This document shows positions 37,301 through 49,575 of a DNA stretch of 64,000 nucleotides, one piece after another (the first letter of the stretch is position 1; every line of letters starts with the position of its first letter). Source of the DNA: Microbispora sp. H11081 (GTDB lineage Bacteria > Actinomycetota > Actinomycetes > Streptosporangiales > Streptosporangiaceae); contig NZ_JABBWV010000007.1 of assembly GCF_012999535.1 (NCBI RefSeq), positions 124,001 to 188,000 on the forward strand, written 5' to 3'. Both the position numbers and the translations under genes were made by a program. The notes under the pieces are model-generated. The model was given only the letters and a program-made list of their open reading frames with translations. It was not told the origin of the DNA and made no database searches.

Positions 37301-37772
37301 GGCGTTCGCCGACGTGACCTCTCTCGTCCGTACGGCGGGATCGGGGCGCTGGTGGGTCGCGGGCGCCCCCGCGCGTGCGGGTACGGTCAGGCACTCCGCC
37401 TGGGGCCTGGTGGTGATGGTCACGGACGCGCGGCAGCCGTACACGCGTGCGGTGGTGCTGGACGCCGCGGCGGTGATCGGAACCGGGGAGAAGGCCCTGC
37501 GGCTTCCGCTCGACGGGCTCGCCCCGGGCGGCGGGCCCGCGCGGATCGACCTGATGGTGTGGAACGGCGAGGGGGTCAGGGCGGGTGTTGTGACCACGCG
37601 GGATGGTGAAGACCGGCGTGGTTCCGGCGTCCTCGGCGACGCGGACGCCGGGGGCGTCGCGGTCGACACGCTGCACGCCCTCCTGGGGCCCAGCCCCGCC
37701 CTCCAACTCGCCACCAGAAACGACCCCGTTTTCTTCGGCGTCGCGGTCGTGAGCGCACGAACGTGGTCGTGA
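34326..37772 (+). CDS. ECF sigma factor fused to zinc-finger, transmembrane helix and large extracytoplasmic region
   Basis: A single polypeptide of 1148 residues. Residues about 8-75 are sigma region 2 (DTAAFGTLYRRHSVAARTLA, VEDLLAETFARVLDVV) and about 110-165 a region-4-like helix set (LPERWRTLLWHVEIEGG, LIGLPGKAAAELTHRA). Residues about 175-215 form an anti-sigma-like zinc finger with H-x3-C-x2-C in AHVAECIDCRSVF. A basic region follows, then one helix at about 368-395 (AVLGGIAVAGLATAAFLLV). Outside lie a 320-residue Pro/Gly/Arg/Lys-rich stretch, a DUF11-like domain near 721-800 (LSVAVDPLGSLLRGQSGL) and a beta-rich surface domain (about 878-1148, with MWAGLYWAGVG). ATG 34326 follows GAGG. 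Release of the sigma part by proteolysis is inferred; ECF groups with fused membrane extensions are known. Confidence 0.8.
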   Translation: MRREVRHTDMELLEAVRGGDTAAFGTLYRRHSVAARTLARRIAQSENEVEDLLAETFARVLDVVRRGGGPASAFRPYLLASLRRYAVAGVADLADGDSLYVDPELAGLERSPLARAYRSLPERWRTLLWHVEIEGGRPADAGPLIGLPGKAAAELTHRARRGLREAYVRLHLEDGPRAECRPVVSTILRYLENGLPKEEAAEVDAHVAECIDCRSVFLQLVDLTQELRAVVGQLVAGPAVYDYLADLAATTRGSRSYGGARARLEAARRRVGALRSRADRRVRGVLRTARDRPAGRASALLGGAYVRAGTTTRRACRKLSALPSAGYIRARSTTRRVYGKLSGLPRAGYVRVRAALARLSALVRSVPTSHRAVLGGIAVAGLATAAFLLVAEPASMLTAGGSGQRSPDRGRPQYDAASSPTAGESGPVGIPFPYDRPRPRPWTPGSAAEPPGAGVALGLPEITGRVTPGARPPREEATGAPPAAGGAGEDRPGRGGGEHTGAGRGGGGQVDRGPASGRPVREPEVVVALPRPEQGSRHADASREQVPERQRVRGRLSRHPYQESSEQARSQGGARAQGGARFQARDGARAGERESLRAGTRQEQGAARDRRETQARGAATGRTPLGRQGGSRAGEPSRAAREHSGAAGRRDAGAQKGAGARKAAGTHKASGAHKASGAPGKAGSQKAGGAHKGVGAQKAGGAQKGAGAPGKPGDGKGKGKAALSVAVDPLGSLLRGQSGLVAVRLRNTGDAATGDITATVTLPPGVRYLDQDGRGGRGDAARGDAGQEPAAGGSADGTRTRRGAGDGWSCAASGRLVRCARGPLAAGEVTAIFLRVAVAADAPAGRVFTVRVRAGGLEKTAESTVGARASGAAARFAADGHLAARVVGNVLVGTPARSGPRGSVPDGRGLSPGVSVPVDLDRDPSAGTSSQADLHLPPGGQVMWAGLYWAGVGRGAVPSRDIRVRAPGRPGYATVPAAEVARRDLPSGSGYQAFADVTSLVRTAGSGRWWVAGAPARAGTVRHSAWGLVVMVTDARQPYTRAVVLDAAAVIGTGEKALRLPLDGLAPGGGPARIDLMVWNGEGVRAGVVTTRDGEDRRGSGVLGDADAGGVAVDTLHALLGPSPALQLATRNDPVFFGVAVVSARTWS

Positions 37773-38043
37773 GGGTTCGCTGGCCAGGGACGCCGGTCCG
37801 GGACGCGCGTTCTGCGGGTGTCCACCGGCTCCGCGGCCCCCGGCGGTGCGGCCGTGCGATAACAAATTGGTAGGGGGAGATACTTGGACAAACTGGTACG
37901 GTCGGCGTGAGGACTTCCCACCCCAGGGCCGTTGGCGTCCCGATCCCCCACCAGGCTGGCAAGGGCTGAATCGCCGGGAATCAGCCTCGCGGGAACACAC
38001 GCTTGACTACCCTGAGAGGGCCACGTAGGAAGGGCGGTGTCGC

Positions 38044-40014
38044 GTGGATCGCTGCGCGCTGTTCGTTGACGCCGGCTACTTGCTGGCAGACGGCGCGATG
38101 GCCGTCCATGGGACCCGCCATCGCGAGGCCGTCTCCTGGGACTACCCGGGCCTCCTGCAGTTCCTGACGACCCTGTCGAGGGAGCGGACGGGCCTGCCGT
38201 TGCTGCGCTGCTACTGGTACGAGGCGACCGTCGAGGGCCGCCGTACGCCGGAGCACGACGTGCTGGCGGACATCCCCGGGCTCAAGCTCCGTCTCGGCCG
38301 CATCCGGCCGGGCCGCAGGGAAGGCGTGGACGCCCAGGTCCACCGTGACCTCATGACGCTGGCGCGCAACAACGCGGTCTGCGACGCGGTCGTGGTCAGC
38401 GGCGACGAGGATCTCACCCAGGTGGTGAGCGACGCGCAGGACCTCGGCATCCGGGTGACCGTCATGCAGATCGCCACCGACGGCGCGTGGTCGGCGGCCC
38501 GCACCCTGCGCCAGGAGTGCGACGACCTCATCGAGATCGGGAGCGGCCATCTCCGGTCGTTCGTCTCGATGCTCACCGGGGCGGACCCGGGCCCCGGCAA
38601 CGGCCTCGTCCCCTACGGCAACGGGACGTCGTCCAACGGGACCCACCTCAACGGTTCCCAGCACAACGGCACCCCCCACAACGGCACACCGCACAACGGG
38701 ACACCGCACAACGGGACGCAGCCCCACGGGACGCAGCCCCACGGGCAGCACAACGGGACGCTGTCGCAGGGCAGCCACGCCGCCGGCCAGCACAACGGGG
38801 CGGTGACGGGCGCGCACGACACTCCGCCGCAGGGCATGAGCGCCCCCGGAACGGTCTCGAACGCCACCCAGCCGCACCCCTCGGGCACACACTCGGGCAC
38901 GCACCAGGGCGCATCCGGCACGGGAAGCCACAGCGCCGGGTCGCACGGTGTGGGCTCCCAGGGAGGCGCCGCTCACAGCACGGGCTCCCAGGGCGCGGGT
39001 TCTCAGGGTGCGGGTTCTCAGAGCCCGGGCTTCCAGGGTTCAGGCTTCCAGGGTTCAGGCTTCCAAGGGGCGGGTTACCAGGGCGCGGGCTCCCACCGCA
39101 CGGACCCGCAGAGCACGGGCGCCGAGTCCACGAGCTCCCAAACCACGGGCCCCCCAACCACGAGCCCCCAAACCACGAGCACCCAGTCCCCTAGCGCCCA
39201 CGCCGGCGGCTTGGAAGCCACCGGCTCCTACGGGACGGGCTCTCACAGCGCAGGCTCCCACAGCGCGGGCTCCCACGGGACCGGCGCCCATGGGTCACAA
39301 GGGGCTGGGCCACAAGGGACTGGGTCGCACGGGACTGGGTCGCACGGGACTGGGACAGAGGGCACGGGGGCGCACAGCGGCGGGCGGTCCTCCGCCGCCC
39401 ACGCGCGTCCCGCTCTGCCGGCCCAGCCGTCCCCACCCGTCTACAACGGCTACGGGCCCGAGTCGCAGCAGCCCGCTGCGCCACGCCAGGCTCAGCCGCC
39501 CGTGAGCGCACCACTGTCGGCTCCCCCGCCGGTCAGCCCCCCGGCGCCGCCCACGGGGGCGCAACCCCCGTCGGGCACCCCGGCTCAGACCGGCCAGGCA
39601 CACACGAGCCAGGCACAGACGAGCCAGGCACAAACGAGCCAGGCACACACGAGCCAGGCACAGGGCCAGCAGCAGTACGGCTCCGGCCCCACCGGCTACG
39701 CGCCCTCCCAGCTGGGTCCTTACACAGGTCCTCAGCCCGCTCCGGTGCCGATGCAGTCCGGAGGCACCACGACGCTCGCCGAGGCGGTCAAGGCGGCGCA
39801 CAAGGAGGGCCACGACTTCGGCGAGTCGGTCGCTCGCGACGCCCCTGCCCTGTGGCTGGAGGCCGTGCTCGCCCGCAAGCCCCGGATGCCGTCCGACCTG
39901 GAGGCCCGCCTTCTCCAGGGGTCCTCGCTGCCGATCGACTTCCTGCTGCACGACGAGGTCAGGCACGCCCTGCGCCGCGGCTTCTGGGACGCGCTCGAGC
40001 GCGCCCGCCGCTGA
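38044..40014 (+). CDS. NYN-domain protein with long low-complexity repeats
   Basis: A 656-residue protein. Residues 1-175 are a NYN/PIN-like nuclease fold with the acidic set Asp9 (ALFVDAGYLL), Asp96 (REGVDAQVHRDL) and Asp121/Asp123 (VVSGDEDLTQVV), expected to bind metal and cut RNA. Residues about 185-545 are repeats: HNGTP units, GSQGAG/GSHSAG units and, at 39599-39662, five 15-bp copies encoding TSQAQ. A conserved-looking helical end (residues 575-656) follows. GTG 38044 has GGAAGGG 10 bp upstream. The repeat region suggests a disordered, phase-separating or binding tail; that is inference. Confidence 0.8.
   Translation: MDRCALFVDAGYLLADGAMAVHGTRHREAVSWDYPGLLQFLTTLSRERTGLPLLRCYWYEATVEGRRTPEHDVLADIPGLKLRLGRIRPGRREGVDAQVHRDLMTLARNNAVCDAVVVSGDEDLTQVVSDAQDLGIRVTVMQIATDGAWSAARTLRQECDDLIEIGSGHLRSFVSMLTGADPGPGNGLVPYGNGTSSNGTHLNGSQHNGTPHNGTPHNGTPHNGTQPHGTQPHGQHNGTLSQGSHAAGQHNGAVTGAHDTPPQGMSAPGTVSNATQPHPSGTHSGTHQGASGTGSHSAGSHGVGSQGGAAHSTGSQGAGSQGAGSQSPGFQGSGFQGSGFQGAGYQGAGSHRTDPQSTGAESTSSQTTGPPTTSPQTTSTQSPSAHAGGLEATGSYGTGSHSAGSHSAGSHGTGAHGSQGAGPQGTGSHGTGSHGTGTEGTGAHSGGRSSAAHARPALPAQPSPPVYNGYGPESQQPAAPRQAQPPVSAPLSAPPPVSPPAPPTGAQPPSGTPAQTGQAHTSQAQTSQAQTSQAHTSQAQGQQQYGSGPTGYAPSQLGPYTGPQPAPVPMQSGGTTTLAEAVKAAHKEGHDFGESVARDAPALWLEAVLARKPRMPSDLEARLLQGSSLPIDFLLHDEVRHALRRGFWDALERARR
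39599..39662 (+). repeat. Tandem 15-bp coding repeat
   Basis: About four to five copies of CACACGAGCCAGGCA and close variants inside the NYN-protein gene, encoding AHTSQ/AQTSQ. Confidence 0.8.
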
Positions 40015-40105
40015 CCTGGCGGTCCTTGCCGGGGCCGCTGGTCACGCTCCGTGAGGCCGATCAGGGCACACGGCGCCGATCACGATACGTGACGCCGCGC
40101 GCGGC

Positions 40106-40732
40106 TCAGCCGAGCGCGTCGAAGCCGGCCCGCAGGTGGGCGACGCGTTCGCCCAGTTCGGCTACCGCGCCGCCGAGGGGTCCGTCGGCGGACTTCTCCG
40201 CCAGTTCGCGCACCCGCCGTAGCTCGTCCTCGACGGCGGTGACGCGGCCGGCCAGTTCGCCCAGCACGGAGGTGTGGTCGCCGCCGTCCGGCAACTCGCT
40301 CGACAGGCGTTCCCGCAGCAGTGCCGCCTGCTCGGCGAGCCGGCGGTTCATCGAGTAGAGCTCCACGAACACGGCGACCTTGGCGCGCAGCACCCAGGGG
40401 TCGAACGGCTTGGTGAGGTAGTCCACCGCACCTGCGGCGTACCCGCGGAAGGCGTAGTCGGGGGCGCTGTCGACGACGGTCAGGAAGATGATCGGGATGT
40501 TCCTGGTGCGCTCTCTCCGTTTGATGTGCGCGGCGGTCTCGAAGCCGTCCATGCCGGGCATGCGCACGTCGAGCAGGATCAGGGCGAAGTCGCTCGACAG
40601 GAGGGCTTTCAGTGCCTCCTCTCCGGACCGGGCCCGCACGGGCACGACGTCCAGCGAGCTGAGGATCGCCTCCAGGGCGATCAGATTCTCCTCACGGTCG
40701 TCGACCAGCAGGACCTTGGCACGGTCAGCCAT
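40106..40732 (-). CDS. Response regulator with receiver domain and coiled-coil tail
   Basis: A 208-residue protein. Residues 1-125 are a receiver domain with the acidic pair in VLLVDDREEN, phosphoacceptor Asp55 in LILLDVRMPG, the switch threonine in FLTVVDS and lysine in LTKPFDPW. The C-terminal 80 residues are helical (LAEQAALLRERL, AVEDELRRVRELAEK) with no DNA-binding domain, so output is probably by protein contact. It starts 3 bp after the hybrid-kinase stop codon, so translation is coupled and the kinase is its likely partner. Confidence 0.9.
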   Translation of the reverse strand: MADRAKVLLVDDREENLIALEAILSSLDVVPVRARSGEEALKALLSSDFALILLDVRMPGMDGFETAAHIKRRERTRNIPIIFLTVVDSAPDYAFRGYAAGAVDYLTKPFDPWVLRAKVAVFVELYSMNRRLAEQAALLRERLSSELPDGGDHTSVLGELAGRVTAVEDELRRVRELAEKSADGPLGGAVAELGERVAHLRAGFDALG

Positions 40733-40735
40733 CGA

Positions 40736-44947
<4,212 letters not shown>

Positions 44948-45098
44948 TTAGCCTCCTTTACCCCGATCGGGGCTGACGCGACCAAGGCATAGGCCCAACA
45001 CGGCCGTCCAGCCGCGGACTCCATGCCAGTCTGTCACGTTCGACGCGTTGCGGGGCCCCTTGCCTGACCCGCGGTCAGCCGGAAGTGTGGTAAGCACA

Positions 45099-46637
45099 AT
45101 GATGGTGGCAATTACCCCTCGAGCCGTCCTGGCTGCGTCGTTCACGCCGGGAGAGACGGCCGTACCCGAAGCGAAGCGGTTCACGCGTGAGGTCATGACG
45201 GCGTGGGCCGCGATGTCGGTGTGCCCCGAGGCCGAGCGACTGGTGGAGGAGCTCGTCGTCCAGGCGTCCGGTGCGCCCTTCGAGGTGGTGTGGCTCCACC
45301 ACGGCGAGTCCATCCAGCTGGAGGTCAAGGAGAAGGCGGACGGCCAGGATTTCGGGCCGCCTGCCGACGTCGCCACCTGGGGTGTGACGTTCACCTCGTC
45401 GCTGCGCACCCGCTGGGCCCGCCTTGAACTGCCGGGCGGGGAGCCGGTGCAGAGTGACGAGTGGCTGCTGGAGGCCGCGCACGGCCCCGGCTGGCTCGGC
45501 TTTCTCGCCGACGCGAGCGACCTGCTCGCGGGCACGCTCAACCCGGAGATGGTGCCGGCGATCGTCGCGCAGATCGTGGTGCCGCGCCTGGCGAGCTGGT
45601 GCGCCGTCTACACGGCCCAGGACGGGTCGGGGGACCTGCGGCCCGCCTATCTCTGGCACGCGGACGAGACCCAGATCGACGCCATGCGCGACGAACTGGA
45701 GGAGATCACGCTGCCTGCCGACGACGACCCGGCCGTGCTGCCGATGGGCGAGTGGCAGGCGCTGGCGTACCCGCTGACCGCGCGGGGGCGGCGGCTCGGC
45801 GTCATGTGCCTGGGCCGGCGCGACCGCTTCCCCGACGAGGCCATGCAGATCGCCGAGGACCTCGGCCGCCGCGCGGCGCTGGCGCTCGACAACGCGCGGC
45901 TGTACGCCCAGCAGGCGGCGGCCAACCGGGCGCTCCAGCGCAGCCTCCTGCCGCCGGACGAGCCCACCACCCCGGGGCTCGACTTCCACGTGATCTACGA
46001 GCCGGCTGGGGAGAACAACGAGGTCGGCGGAGACTTCTACGACCTGTTCCCGATCTCGGACGGCGTCTGGCGCTTCGCGATCGGCGACGTCTGCGGCACC
46101 GGGCCCGAGGCCGCCGCGGTCACCGGGCTGGCCCGGCACACGCTCCGGCTGCTCGCCCGCGAGGGGTACGGCGTGGCCGCCGTCGTGGGCCGGCTCAACC
46201 AGGCCATCCTGGAGGAGGGGGAGCGCGCCCGCTTCCTGACGCTGCTGCACGGCCAGATCACGGTCATGCCGGAGGGGCTCGACATCCGCCTCGTCTCCGC
46301 CGGGCATCCGGAGGCCCTGCGCCTGCGGCCGAACGGCGACGTCGAGGTCGTGGCCTCGCCGCAGTCGCTGCTCGGGGTGTTCCCCGAGGCGAAGTTCCAG
46401 GAGGACAGCCTGCGGCTCACCCAGGGCGACGTGCTGCTGGGCGTGACCGACGGGGTCACCGAGCGGCGGTCGGGCAACCGGCTGCTCGACGACGACGGCG
46501 GCCTGGCCAAGCTTCTCGCGGAGTGCGTGGACCTGTCCGCCCGCGCGGTGGCCGAGCGCATCCGCCGCGCCGTGCAGGACTTCGCGCCCGTGCCGAGCGC
46601 CGACGACCTGGCCATCCTCGTCCTGCGCGCACCCTGA
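45099..46637 (+). CDS. GAF-SpoIIE (PP2C-type) serine phosphatase
   Basis: About 512 residues. The N-terminal 130 residues resemble a degenerate anti-sigma-type ATPase fold (RFTREVMTAWAAMSVCPEAERLVEELV). A GAF-like domain follows (about 150-285), then the coiled-coil linker LYAQQAAANRALQRSLLPP and the PP2C-SpoIIE domain with metal-binding motifs VGGDFYDLFPI, AIGDVCGTGPEAA and VTDGVTERR, ending in SADDLAILVLRAP. It should dephosphorylate an anti-anti-sigma protein. The start is uncertain among ATG 45099, ATG 45102 and an upstream TTG at 45048. Divergent from the hybrid kinase, it may be its partner-switching output. Confidence 0.88.
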   Translation: MMVAITPRAVLAASFTPGETAVPEAKRFTREVMTAWAAMSVCPEAERLVEELVVQASGAPFEVVWLHHGESIQLEVKEKADGQDFGPPADVATWGVTFTSSLRTRWARLELPGGEPVQSDEWLLEAAHGPGWLGFLADASDLLAGTLNPEMVPAIVAQIVVPRLASWCAVYTAQDGSGDLRPAYLWHADETQIDAMRDELEEITLPADDDPAVLPMGEWQALAYPLTARGRRLGVMCLGRRDRFPDEAMQIAEDLGRRAALALDNARLYAQQAAANRALQRSLLPPDEPTTPGLDFHVIYEPAGENNEVGGDFYDLFPISDGVWRFAIGDVCGTGPEAAAVTGLARHTLRLLAREGYGVAAVVGRLNQAILEEGERARFLTLLHGQITVMPEGLDIRLVSAGHPEALRLRPNGDVEVVASPQSLLGVFPEAKFQEDSLRLTQGDVLLGVTDGVTERRSGNRLLDDDGGLAKLLAECVDLSARAVAERIRRAVQDFAPVPSADDLAILVLRAP

Positions 46638-46667
46638 ATCGCACAGACAGCATTTGTCAGACGCTCC

Positions 46668-48461
46668 CTAGCGGCGGGAGTCCAGCGCGCGTACGGCGAA
46701 GTCGATCGACGCGGCCATCCTGCGCACCCCTTCCTCGACGACCCGCGCCCCCGGGCCGGCGTCGTACCGGCACACGGACACCTCCCCGCCGAGGTCGGCC
46801 AGGGCCCGTGCGTAGCGCTCGATCTGTGAGTCCGGGCGGAGCGGGCCGTTCGTCCCCGCGAGGATCAGCAGCGGCGCCTCCACCATGTCGGCGTACGTGA
46901 TCGGGGAGGACGCGGCGTACCGCTCGGGCACCTCGGCGGGCGAACCGCCCAGCAGCGCCCGGTGCACCGCGCGCATGCACCCAGGCTCGTCCTCGTACGC
47001 CGCCGCGTGGTCGGCTATGGGCGCGGCGGCGATCCCCGCCGCCCACGACTTGGGCTGGGTGCCGAGCGCCAGCAGGGTCAGGTAGCCGCCCCACTCCGCG
47101 CCGGTGAGCACGAGGCGGTCCGGGTCGGCGATGCCCCGCTCCACGGCCCAGTCGCGCACCGCCGCCACGTCGGCCAGTTCCACGTGGCCGACGCCGCCGC
47201 GCGGGGCGTTCCGCCAGGCCGAGCCGTACCCGGCCGACCCCCGGTGGTTCACCCGGATCACCGCGAAACCGCTGTCGACCCAGGCCGCGGCCTGCGGATG
47301 GAACGAGTCGTCGTCCTGGCCGTCCGTGCCGCCGCAGAACCCCGGCGGCGTGTCGCGCAGGAGGAACACCGTCGGGTACGGCGCCGCCACCCGCTCGGGC
47401 CGGGACACGAGGGCGTGGATGCGCCCGGCCGGCCCCTCCACGTCGATGTCCTCCAGCGGCACGGACGGCGGCGGCGTGCGCCCCGGGCTGAAGACCACGT
47501 GGCCGTTGCTCGACCTGACCACCGGTGGGTGGGCGGCGCTCGACCATGCGTACTCGATGGTGCCGTCAGGGCGCGGCGCCGCCGCCTCGATCACCCCGTG
47601 CGGGCTCTGGATCGGGGTGAGGCCGCCGCCGGCGAGGTCGTAGCGCAGCAGTTCCGTGCGTCCCCGCTCGTTGTGGATGATGAGCAGGGCCCGGCCGTCG
47701 TCGTACCAGTCGGCGGAGATCTCGCCGCGCACCCGCAGCCAGATCTCCCGCTGCTCGCCGGTCACCGGGTCCCACACGAGCGGTTCGCGGCGGCCCCTGC
47801 GCTCGTGCAGGACGAGCAGTCGGCGATCGCCGGGGACAGGGGCGAACCTGCAGCCGGTCACCCCTCTGCCCGGTCCATCGTGCAGTTCGGCGACCGTCGA
47901 GCCGTTCGCCCTGATCACCCGTACGGCCGGGTGCAGGGCGTCACCGTGCTCGCTGTGGTTGACGGCGATGAGCGTGCCGTCGAGGGAGATGTCCGCGACC
48001 GCGGCGTACTCGTCGTGGCGGTACAACGTGACCGGTTCGCTGCCCGGCCGGGCCAGCAGGATCTCGAAGCCGTCCCGGGATGAGCGGCCGACGGCGGCCG
48101 CGCCGTCCGAGGCGAGCGCGAGCCCGCAGGGGTGGCCGGGCGGTATGGCCAGGGGCTCGTCAGGGCCGCCGTGGAACGGCTGGCGCGACCACACGCCGTA
48201 CCCGCCGCCGGTTGTGTCGCTGTCCGCGTCGCCGAACCACCAGATCCACCGGCCGGCGGGGTCGATCGCGCCATGGCGGACGCCGCGGGCGCCGTCGGTG
48301 ACCTGGCGGATCAGCCCGCTCGACCGGTCCCAGGCGTAGATCTCCCACGAGCCGGAGGCGTCGCCGCGGTAGACGGCGCGGTGCGGAGCCTGACGCGCCC
48401 ACGTGGGCAGGGTCACGCGCGGTGCCCGGAACCTGGCCTGCCAGCGTTCCTCGGCCTTCAT
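46668..48461 (-). CDS. S9 (prolyl oligopeptidase)-family protein, predicted catalytically inactive
   Basis: A 597-residue protein with an N-terminal beta-propeller (repeated blade strands such as SWEIYAWDRSSGLIRQVTDG) and a C-terminal alpha/beta-hydrolase domain from about residue 375 (GFAVIRVNHRGSAGYGSAWRNA). The nucleophile elbow, normally GGSYGGY, reads TGAEWGGY, placing Glu456 where the serine should be. The acid loop reads LAGTNGPLRPDSQ instead of carrying the usual aspartate, and the usual histidine segment reads DAGPGARVVEEG. All three triad residues therefore seem lost. ATG 48461 has GGGAGGG upstream. A binding or regulatory role is possible. Confidence 0.85.
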   Translation of the reverse strand: MKAEERWQARFRAPRVTLPTWARQAPHRAVYRGDASGSWEIYAWDRSSGLIRQVTDGARGVRHGAIDPAGRWIWWFGDADSDTTGGGYGVWSRQPFHGGPDEPLAIPPGHPCGLALASDGAAAVGRSSRDGFEILLARPGSEPVTLYRHDEYAAVADISLDGTLIAVNHSEHGDALHPAVRVIRANGSTVAELHDGPGRGVTGCRFAPVPGDRRLLVLHERRGRREPLVWDPVTGEQREIWLRVRGEISADWYDDGRALLIIHNERGRTELLRYDLAGGGLTPIQSPHGVIEAAAPRPDGTIEYAWSSAAHPPVVRSSNGHVVFSPGRTPPPSVPLEDIDVEGPAGRIHALVSRPERVAAPYPTVFLLRDTPPGFCGGTDGQDDDSFHPQAAAWVDSGFAVIRVNHRGSAGYGSAWRNAPRGGVGHVELADVAAVRDWAVERGIADPDRLVLTGAEWGGYLTLLALGTQPKSWAAGIAAAPIADHAAAYEDEPGCMRAVHRALLGGSPAEVPERYAASSPITYADMVEAPLLILAGTNGPLRPDSQIERYARALADLGGEVSVCRYDAGPGARVVEEGVRRMAASIDFAVRALDSRR

Positions 48462-48650
48462 ACCGGCCCTCCCCTGCGCTCCTACGGGGTCGGGTTCAGT
48501 ATGTATCGAGAGGGGCGCAAATGGCTGACAAATGGGCGATGTCGGGCCACAAATCGGCGCGAGCGCCGGTCGGGAACTGTGCAAGCCGGCGATCCGCGTG
48601 CGGGCGGCCCTCCGCTCACCTCCGGCATGCACGGCAGGCGTCGCGCAGGG

Positions 48651-49466
48651 TCACGTGGACAGAGCCCAGCGGCTGATGTGGAAGGACGCGGTCACCGGCA
48701 CGGGGCTGGGCAGCGCGGCGATCTTCGCGGCCAGTTCCTCCGGGTGGGTGTGCCAGGCGCTCGGGCCCATGGCGACCACCGCCTCTACCTCGTCGTGGCG
48801 CAGCGAAAGCGCGACCTCCTCGGTCTCCTCCGCGGTGCGGGTGAACCGGCCGCCCAGGGCGTCTTCCAGGCGGCGGTCCTTGTCCTCGTCCACGCTGAGC
48901 AGGCCGAGCCGCTCGACGAGCGGGCTCAGGTGGCCGGGGCCGGGCGTGACGACGACCAGGGAGCCGCCCGGCCGCAGCACCCGGGCGAACTCCTCCGCGT
49001 TGCGCGGCGCGAAGACGTTGAGCAGCACGTCCACGCGGCCGTCGCCGACGGGGATCGGCCGCCACACGTCCGCCACGACGGCGCCGATGCGGGGATGCGC
49101 GCGGGCCGCCCGCTTCAGCGCGTGCTTCGACACGTCGAGCGCGATGCCCGCCGCGGCGTCGCCGAGCGCCGCGGCCAGGTAGTAGCCGGTGCCAGCGCCG
49201 GCGTCGGCGACCACGGCGGCGCCCTCGCACAGCCGGGCGAGGCGGCCGGCCAGCGGGGCGTAGTGGCCCGCCTCAAGGAAGCGCGCCCGCGCGGCCACCA
49301 TGGCGGGCGTGTCGGCCGTGCCGGCCGGGCGGGTGAGCATGTTCACGTATCCCTGGCGCGCCACGTCGAAGGAGTGGCCGTGCGCGCACCTGACCGATCC
49401 GCCGGAGAGCTGGACGGCCGTCCCGCAGGCCGGGCAGGCGAGATGGTGGATGACGTCGGCGAGCAC
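48651..49466 (-). CDS. RlmA-like 23S rRNA (guanine-N1) methyltransferase
   Basis: A 271-residue SAM-dependent methyltransferase. The N-terminal zinc site is visible as HLACPACG and VRCAHGHSFD, followed by GYVNMLT and the SAM motif VVADAGAGTGYYL, LDVSKHALKRAARAHP and VLLNVFAPRNAEEFARVLRPGG. This is the RlmA family, whose RlmA(II)/TlrB members methylate G748 and give macrolide (tylosin) resistance; RlmA(I) members act at G745. Which base is targeted cannot be told from sequence alone. The start is GTG 49466, embedded in a 15-bp tandem repeat. Confidence 0.85.
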   Translation of the reverse strand: MLADVIHHLACPACGTAVQLSGGSVRCAHGHSFDVARQGYVNMLTRPAGTADTPAMVAARARFLEAGHYAPLAGRLARLCEGAAVVADAGAGTGYYLAAALGDAAAGIALDVSKHALKRAARAHPRIGAVVADVWRPIPVGDGRVDVLLNVFAPRNAEEFARVLRPGGSLVVVTPGPGHLSPLVERLGLLSVDEDKDRRLEDALGGRFTRTAEETEEVALSLRHDEVEAVVAMGPSAWHTHPEELAAKIAALPSPVPVTASFHISRWALST

Positions 49467-49498
49467 CCGTCAATCATCCACCCGTCAATCATCCACCC
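49464..49498. repeat. 15-bp tandem repeat over the rlmA-like start codon
   Basis: CACCCGTCAATCATC occurs twice in tandem (49464-49478, 49479-49493) plus a CACCC remnant; the first CAC is the minus-strand GTG start codon. Confidence 0.8.
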
Positions 49499-49563
49499 CG
49501 TCGCGTGAGCCGTACGGACGGCCGGCTGTCCGGGGGTGGGCTTCGCGGGCTTTCGGGATCTTC

Positions 49564-49569
49564 TAGTGT
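49564..49569 (+). promoter_or_regulatory. Candidate leaderless -10 element
   Basis: TAGTGT followed by 6 nt and ATG 49576. Confidence 0.45.
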
Positions 49570-49575
49570 GAGGCG

